A DNA stretch of 64,000 bases from Himantopus leucocephalus (taxonomy: Eukaryota > Chordata > Aves > Charadriiformes > Recurvirostridae): assembly GCA_003993805.1 (NCBI GenBank), contig RSEF01000001.1:212930727-212994726 (forward strand), given 5' to 3'. The first letter of the stretch is position 1, and every line of letters begins with the position of its first letter. This document shows positions 57,853 through 64,000 of the stretch, in pieces. A program made the position numbers and the translations under genes. The notes under the pieces are model-generated. The model made no database searches, was not told the origin of the DNA, and worked only from the letters and a program-made list of their open reading frames with translations.

Positions 57853-60164
57853 TATGGATCTGGGCACTATACCTTGCTTTCAGTTCTTCAGTTGATTTCA
57901 GTTTTGACTTGTTTGTGTGTGATGAGGAAACATCAGGGAACTCATAAAGTCGATGTGTAAACTGGCAATGAATTTGAGAGTCTCCTGGCAGCCTTTAACA
58001 TGCCTGCCTGGGGATTCCTGCCAGAGAATATAAAGGTTTAGATGAAGTGCAGTTGTGACCATCCTGCAGGAAAGCAAGATGTGTGTACTGGGAATCAGCC
58101 AAAGGTTACTATCCACAGCTAATGCACTTAAGGAGATCTCAGATTTCGCTGAAGATTAGAAGCAGGTTTCTTTTGATTCAGTCTATGAGAAAACAGAGGA
58201 AGAATCCTCAATGAGTGAAATCACCTTCCTTCCCTAGGTCTGTAGTAGTGGACAAGAGCCTGTAGTTTTCCCTTAGTGAACTGATTTTACTTCCTGGCTG
58301 ATTACTTGTTCCTCTCAAGAGTCTTTATCAAAGCAGCTGTAGCTGTTGTTTGCTTAAACTGCAAGATGGTGAGAACAGTCTACAAGACCCTGGGCTATAC
58401 CTGTCATTACTGGTAATAGGTTCACTCTAAGAAAGAGTGAGTCTTCATTCATTATTGCTGTTTTACTTTAGAATAACTCTAGTGATATCAATACATTGGT
58501 AAATTGATCTCATCTGCATTCTAACCCATGTCTCCTTTTGATTCTGAGCTGGCTGTTCCTACACTGTGATTTAGGGAGTATGCTTATTGTGTCTTGCTCC
58601 AAGCAGATAAGGATTGGAATTACCCTTAATTTTCAGACACTCAGGCTTCTGAGAAAGACAGTATGTTTCTTAGAAAGTGTTGTGGAGACCTCACATGCAA
58701 ATCCTCATAAAAATATTTCTCCCATGCCAAAAAAATGGCTTTGAAAAAGCGATTAAGATTTTCTTACTCACTTTTTAATCCTTTGGATTGTAACAAAAAA
58801 TTTTGAGTTTTCCTTAATTTCATATTGAAAACCAAAATAAAATAAAAACAATTGTCAATTTGTTAAAAAAAGCTTTCTAAATTCTTACTTGCTCTCCTGA
58901 GAATAAAATCAAATTAAAGAGAAAGGAGAAAAAGCTAGAAAAAGAAAATGATGTCTGAAAGAAATATGCCACTTGTTTCCTTAAAAAGAAAGAAACAATT
59001 GCAAAACTAAGTGAATATTTTTTTTCCATTTAGGAAAGTTTTAAAATACTTTTCATGAAATATATTTTTTCCTATGAAATGCAAATATCTAGTTTTCCAG
59101 TTAATCTTCTTCAAGGCACCCCAGCATTTGCATTTCAGTCTTAGACCAATATCTATATAGTATTTTCCGTGAAAGACTAGACTATTTTTCGTCAGCTAAC
59201 TTTGAGAAGCAAAGCTCTTCCATTAACTTATTTCTCTCCTTTTAACTGTGTTAGCACTTAGGCTATCTCTTAAACTACCAGAAGCAACTTTTCTGATGGG
59301 AAAAGCATTTTCCTGTTAATGAAGAGAGTTTGCCAAAGTTTGTCCAGTTTACTGGTTCAGAAGATGAGTTTTGCATAGTTTTTTTTTTTTTCTATTATTT
59401 TAATCTTTTGCTTTCACTTTTCCCAGATAAATAATGAGCTTTAATTATAACCTGGGACTGGTAGTGATATGACACCTACTGCAAATGCTACAAACATTTT
59501 CAATATTGCATGTGGAAGACGAATCAAAAAGCTGAGCTATGTGCCTGCCATCTCTGACTGACTTGTTGGAAAATCTGACAGTGACGCTGGTGCCTCCAGC
59601 TCCTGCTTTTAATCCTCTGCAAAATGTAGAGAAGACATTGATTGTCACATTTACAAAATAAAGTATCCCACCATTATGCATGTTCGACAGGTAAAGAATA
59701 CCCTGGGAATAAAAACCCACGGTGGTATTTGAAATATAACAGGTTAGATCCTCAGCACCTGGCAATAGACTTCAGTGAAGTTACACCCGTTTGTACCTGC
59801 TTCTGTTTTTCTGCACTGTACTATAGGTTTTATAGAAGAAGTCAGCCCTAAGCCTTCCTACTGTGTGCTTTTCTTACATCCACAGAGATCATGCACTGGT
59901 TCCTAAAAACTGTCATGTCATATTACGCCATTGGTCCTTCTAGATCCGTATCATGTTTCTGACAAAGGTGAACACCTGGCTCTAAGAAGTAGGATTCTCT
60001 AGTAAAATATCTGAGCTATTATGGAATAATACACAAGGTGTAGGGACAGATGGACATTCCTTTACTGACCACCATGGGTGACTTGTTTACATCTTGAACT
60101 ATGAACTTATGTTGTGTATCTTGTTACGACAGCTTGCATGGCAGTGCATATCTTTATTAAGCGC
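57853..60164. other. Unique noncoding DNA
   Basis: No gene is supported. A very A-rich block at 58740-59060 gives many pyrimidine tracts on the minus strand. The relic at 59744 is listed separately. Confidence 0.55.
59744..59802. repeat. Relic of an ancient amniote palindromic repeat
   Basis: TTAGATCCTCAGCACCTGGC, then GACTTCAGTGAAGTTACACC. The expected intact form begins AGATCCTCAGCTGGTGTAAA and contains TTGACTTCAATGGAGTTAC. The match in order and spacing is good for so old an element. Confidence 0.5.
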
Positions 60165-60520
60165 TAACTTATCCAACCTCCTTAACAAATCTGGACATAG
60201 TGCTAGACTTAGTGCTTCTCCTGTGACAGTAAATTCCAGAAGGAGGCTGCAGGCTGCGTATAGTACTTATACTCTCTGTTACTTCTACATGGACTGCCCT
60301 GTCATTTAATCCTCTGTCCTGCTGTCTTTCTGTTATGTAACATAGTTCAGAGGAGAAACTGTTTAGTTCCTATGACCTTCATAATCTGAATATCCTCTCT
60401 TCCCTTAGTCTCCTCCTCTCCAGGCAAATACATTTAAGCCTCTCTGATTTTGCTAATCTCATCCCAAATATTTTTACTATTTTTATTACCCACACAGCTC
60501 CTTATGATTTCTACTGTTTG
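60165..60520 (-). mobile_element. Ancient CR1/L3-type LINE relic, minus strand
   Basis: TGTGACAGTAAATTCCAGAAG, then TTAGTTCCTATGACCTTCATAATCTG, then CTTCCCTTAGTCTCCTCCTCTCCAGGC, then TTTAAGCCTCTCTG. The order matches the complement of the 3' part of old amniote CR1/L3 LINEs, whose typical phrases are CATAATTTTATAAACCTC, TCTCCCCTTAGTCGTCTC and CTCTCCAGGCTAAA. It is more diverged than the avian CR1 copies in the window and probably predates birds. The boundaries are uncertain. Confidence 0.5.
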
Positions 60521-63500
60521 GTTTCTAGGGGTTTAAAGACCTGTGGCATCAAAAGCGTAATCTCACCAGCTCAGCCGTCCTCAAAAATATTCTTTAGTCA
60601 CTTTCTATCAGCTTTCAACTGCAATGAAGTTTTTCAGAGGTTTTGCTTCCATCACAGGTTCTCAGCAAGTCTTCAGCAGAGCTTGCTGCAGTCCTATCTA
60701 TGAGGTGTTGATTTTCTCAGTGCTTCCAAATGGTAGATGCACCCCAGGAGTCTAGGAACTTCACTCTCCACCCAGAAAGACAGATATGTATTATTTAAAA
60801 AGAAATATCTCCACGGAAGCTTCTTCATCTTTAATTTTTATCCTCTTAAATCTAAGGCACCAATTTCAACTGAGTTCAGTTTCAGCTGATGGTTCAGGTT
60901 ATTTGCAAAGAGGGATCTTGATGCTGTTCCCATCAGATGTGGTTCCCATCTTGTTCTTTACAACACCTAGACTCAGCAACCGAGATGGGCAATGTTGTAT
61001 TAAACACGAAGGGAAAGAGTGGAAGGATAGCAGGGGCTATGGACAAACATAGATGAGTCATACATGAATCCAAACATAGATGAACCCAGATGAGTCGCAG
61101 GTAATAAAGTGTAGAAATGAATGATGAGAAATGTCTTTGTTAGGACTTAACGTTCTAAAGGCCCTTGCTTTCTCCAACCAAAATAGCTTATTGAAGGCAT
61201 CCTAATCTCACAATCTCCACTTTAAATGTGTGGGTCTTAGTTTCAAATGAACTACAAAGATTATCCAGCTGGGATGTTGTAGCTAGAGTCAAGTCTGTTC
61301 AGCTGGAGGAAATGGGTGTCCGACTGTCAAAAGCTTAGAGAAGACGACCAGGAAAGACCTGGTCTGGTCTGCTCCCCTGAAGTCAAACAAGACGCTTTTC
61401 ATGTATGGTATTTATCTCTGTCTCATTTTGCTGAGTGGTTGAGTCAGCGGTGTTAGATCTCATTGTACCCTCTCAGAAAGCGATGACCATCTTGCTGTGC
61501 TTATCCTATTGCTGCCAGTAATTCTGCTATTACCCAGGCATACAGTGAATCAGCTAATCCGAAGAGTGCTGCTGCTTAAGGCCTGATGAACTCCGGGCTT
61601 CTCCAGGAGAAAGCTTTTGGCAGCATTCACACTGCAAGGGCTGGTGCTGTTGCACAGAAGGATTTGTTTGAAAGGTGGCGTTTCTTTTTCTTTTACAAGC
61701 CAGGGGAGGCTAATTCATCTTGGCTCGCTACAGCCTTCTGCACCGTCTGTGCTGCCTGCATATTAAACACTTGGTTTTATATCCCCTTCTTCCATTTCAG
61801 AGTTTACTTATACTTCTGCTTGGGAAGAAGATTTTCTGTTCCTTTTTTCATCCTTGTGCACTAGAAAGCCCATCCTACCCAGCCAGAGCAGGGGTCATCT
61901 GAGATTTAAATCAGGCTTCCAGGTTTCCAAGGTGAAATCAAACTTGTCATTGGATGAGTTATGACTAAAGTTGGACTCAACTCGGTTGTCACTCAGTCAT
62001 CTGGTCTGAGTGCTAAGTCAGCATGAGGTAATGGGCTTGTAAAGGCACCCAAGTCAGCCAGGTCTCTGGGATGGCTTCAACCGGGCTGTTTTTCCTTTAT
62101 ATTGCACTTCCCAATGAAGACCAAAAGGGCTTTTAAACATAAAAAGGTAGTTCAATTACAGAACATTTACTTAATCTTTCACACAGACAAAGCTCAAAAT
62201 GATTAGGTCAGAAGACTAAATTTAAAGAGGGGGTAAAAACAACTTCTTTACCCACTTGGTAATTGTTTCCAAGCTGGGTGTTTAACACTTCAGTGAGTCT
62301 ATGAGTTACAGTAAATATTGCACAGTCTCTGATCTCCAGGAAGTATTCTTTTTGTTCCCCTGGAGGCCAGGATATGTCTGCCTCTCTCTCCTCTTAGATG
62401 CTTCTCTCTCTCTCTCCATGGTCTTTACCACAAGCTGCAGGGAAATCTCTGCTCTCGCACCTGGAGCAACCTCAAAATTAATGCTGTGGGTTTTTTTGTA
62501 ATTTTATATACATCACTTTTGTTGTTGTGAATTCTTCTTGCTGTGACCAGACATAAAATGGACCACCATTCCTTTAATTTTTAAAAGAAGCAAATCCAAA
62601 CAGTGTTACGATGTAGTGTTGTAAAAGCAGTACAGGAGAAATTCTAGTGGATTTTCATCCAAAGGATATAATGAATATAAAGGATTTGAATAAGGCTTGC
62701 GATATAGAGGATGCAATTTCTTCTAGGCTGTCTGTGGCATGTTTTTTACAGATGGCCAGTAGCTGCTTCTTGGTTTGCATGTGTGACCTCAGCTCTAATC
62801 TCACAGCTATTCTGTCACTTGTACTTCAGATGTCAGCCATAGGAAAGAATGCATAAAAGAGAAGGTGATTCCATAGGAAATAACATGAAAAGATGAAATT
62901 TCACAAATACGTTTAATGAACTTCTTATGTACATTTACTAAAATACCTGTCAGCCCAGGAATTTGATCAGGAATGTGGTCCTTAACTTTGTCATTCATGC
63001 TACAGACAGAAGAGGTGACTTTGTGAGCTCCATCTTTGCTATTCTATTATAATTGCAATTCTGTGCCACTCCTGGTCATAAAGGCAACACAAGGTGTTTG
63101 GTCCTGTAGATACCTGCAGTGATTAATTATCAGTGGAATTTTATGCAAAATCTTTAAAAAGCTGGAGGCTTAGCTTTAAGCACAATGTGTGCCTCATTTC
63201 TTCAAAAGCAGCATTAATTGGAGCGGATTTAAAGCTTTAGCTTGTAGAACCTAATCAGAAATGACTTGACTTATACCACTGTCAAGCAAAAACTCTACTG
63301 AAGTCAACGGATATGAAGGGAAAATTTGTCTTGCTAAATGCATGTCAAGCCAAGAACTTCTAGCAGGACTCAGAGCCTTTTACAGAAAACTGAGGAGTAT
63401 ACTGTAGCTCCTTAAAAGTTGTAGCGATCCGTTCTTGGGTCTTTCCCTGGGTTATGTCTCCCCTAAATCTTGAAAATGACAAAACTACTCTTAGAAGTTT

Positions 63501-64000
63501 GTCCATCTGGTCACAGCAATTTTGTGAGTTGACATGTACGAATGAATAACAAATCAGACAAGAACAGTGTTTCTTTTAAAGCTACAGAAATCGCTCAGCA
63601 TGCTTATTTATACTCCATTAACTAAGCATTAAGGCATAAAATGTGAATTCATGATGCTCTCAGAGAAGTAGCCTTAAACCCTTGCACACAGCATCTCTAG
63701 AAACTAGGAAGGTCCTGGTAAGGATGTGCTTGCTAGATAGGGCTGTGTGCAAGTAGAATGCTCTGCATTATAAAATAATAGACAATCCAATTCCAGCACC
63801 TTCAGCTGGCTTTTGGAATGCAAATTTCAACTGTCAAGTCTTAATTAAAAACTACCAGTCAGCACTATTTAAAAACTGGAAGTGGTAGGTTGTTGCGGAA
63901 AATGTGCAAGTTGCATGCTAAAAGAAGTAGGTAAGGTGACAGGTATATAATTATCATCACATCAAGTGAAGGACAAGAAACAGTCTATGGTTCCTGAAGA
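60521..64000. other. Unique noncoding DNA to the window end
   Basis: No gene is supported. It includes a (TC)n run at 62403-62417, an ancient repeat relic at 63268, and a compact AT-rich block at 63120-63260 that looks like conserved noncoding DNA. Confidence 0.55.
63268..63320. repeat. Relic of an ancient amniote repeat
   Basis: ACTTATACCACTGTCAAGC, then AACTCTACTGAAGTCAACGG, follows the order of the old repeat with the AACTCCACTGAAGTCAATGG core. Confidence 0.4.

Noticed and set aside
1..64000. CRISPR arrays, operons, tRNA or rRNA genes
   Set aside because: No regularly spaced repeats, no ribosomal sequence and no full tRNA cloverleaf are visible. The only tRNA-like sequence is the SINE relic at 29537.

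Overview
The window reads as nuclear DNA of a bird. The main evidence is a set of CR1 LINE fragments on both strands. Several end in the avian CR1 tail (repeats of the octamer ATTCTATG, or its complement next to the motif ATAGAATCATAGAATCAT). A second line of evidence is an LTR of the common bird ERVL-like type, starting TGTCCTGGTTT or a decayed form and carrying an internal TATATAAA. The sequence is AT-rich, has few repeats, and has no bacterial gene organisation. No protein-coding gene can be supported. Open frames are short, scattered and unlike any protein family I recognise, except two decayed CR1 reverse-transcriptase pieces. The window is best read as intergenic sequence or the inside of a long intron.

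Layout. 1-11479 is unique noncoding DNA, ended by a 100-N gap. 11580-24561 holds a CR1 3' fragment (13420-13959), a poly-G tract (16239-16259), and two diverged copies of one segment of about 320 bp, 5 kb apart (17232-17558 and 22231-22543). 24562-24775 is a damaged CR1/LTR cluster around a 100-N gap. 24776-36504 is mostly unique, with an assembly-type duplication at a single N (28451-28698) and a relic of a tRNA-derived MIR-like SINE (29537-29652). 36505-37156 is a CR1 with recognisable reverse-transcriptase motifs, interrupted by a 100-N gap. 37157-50160 is unique DNA with a CR1 tail on the minus strand (43181-43472), poly-A and poly-T tracts, and a few exon-like stretches. 50161-50720 is a complete solo LTR. 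50992-51124 is a gap followed by a CR1 tail. 51125-64000 is unique DNA with two older minus-strand LINE relics (56299-56815 and 60165-60520), a MIR/L2-like 3' end (57731-57852) and small ancient amniote repeat relics.

The items most worth following are the duplicated segment at 17232/22231, which has a 26-bp perfect core inside much more diverged flanks and could be a duplicated regulatory element or a very old repeat, and a few stretches with strong splice signals and an open frame, led by 45473-45547. I found no new gene system. The exon calls are weak because a 64-kb window read on both strands is expected to yield some by chance.
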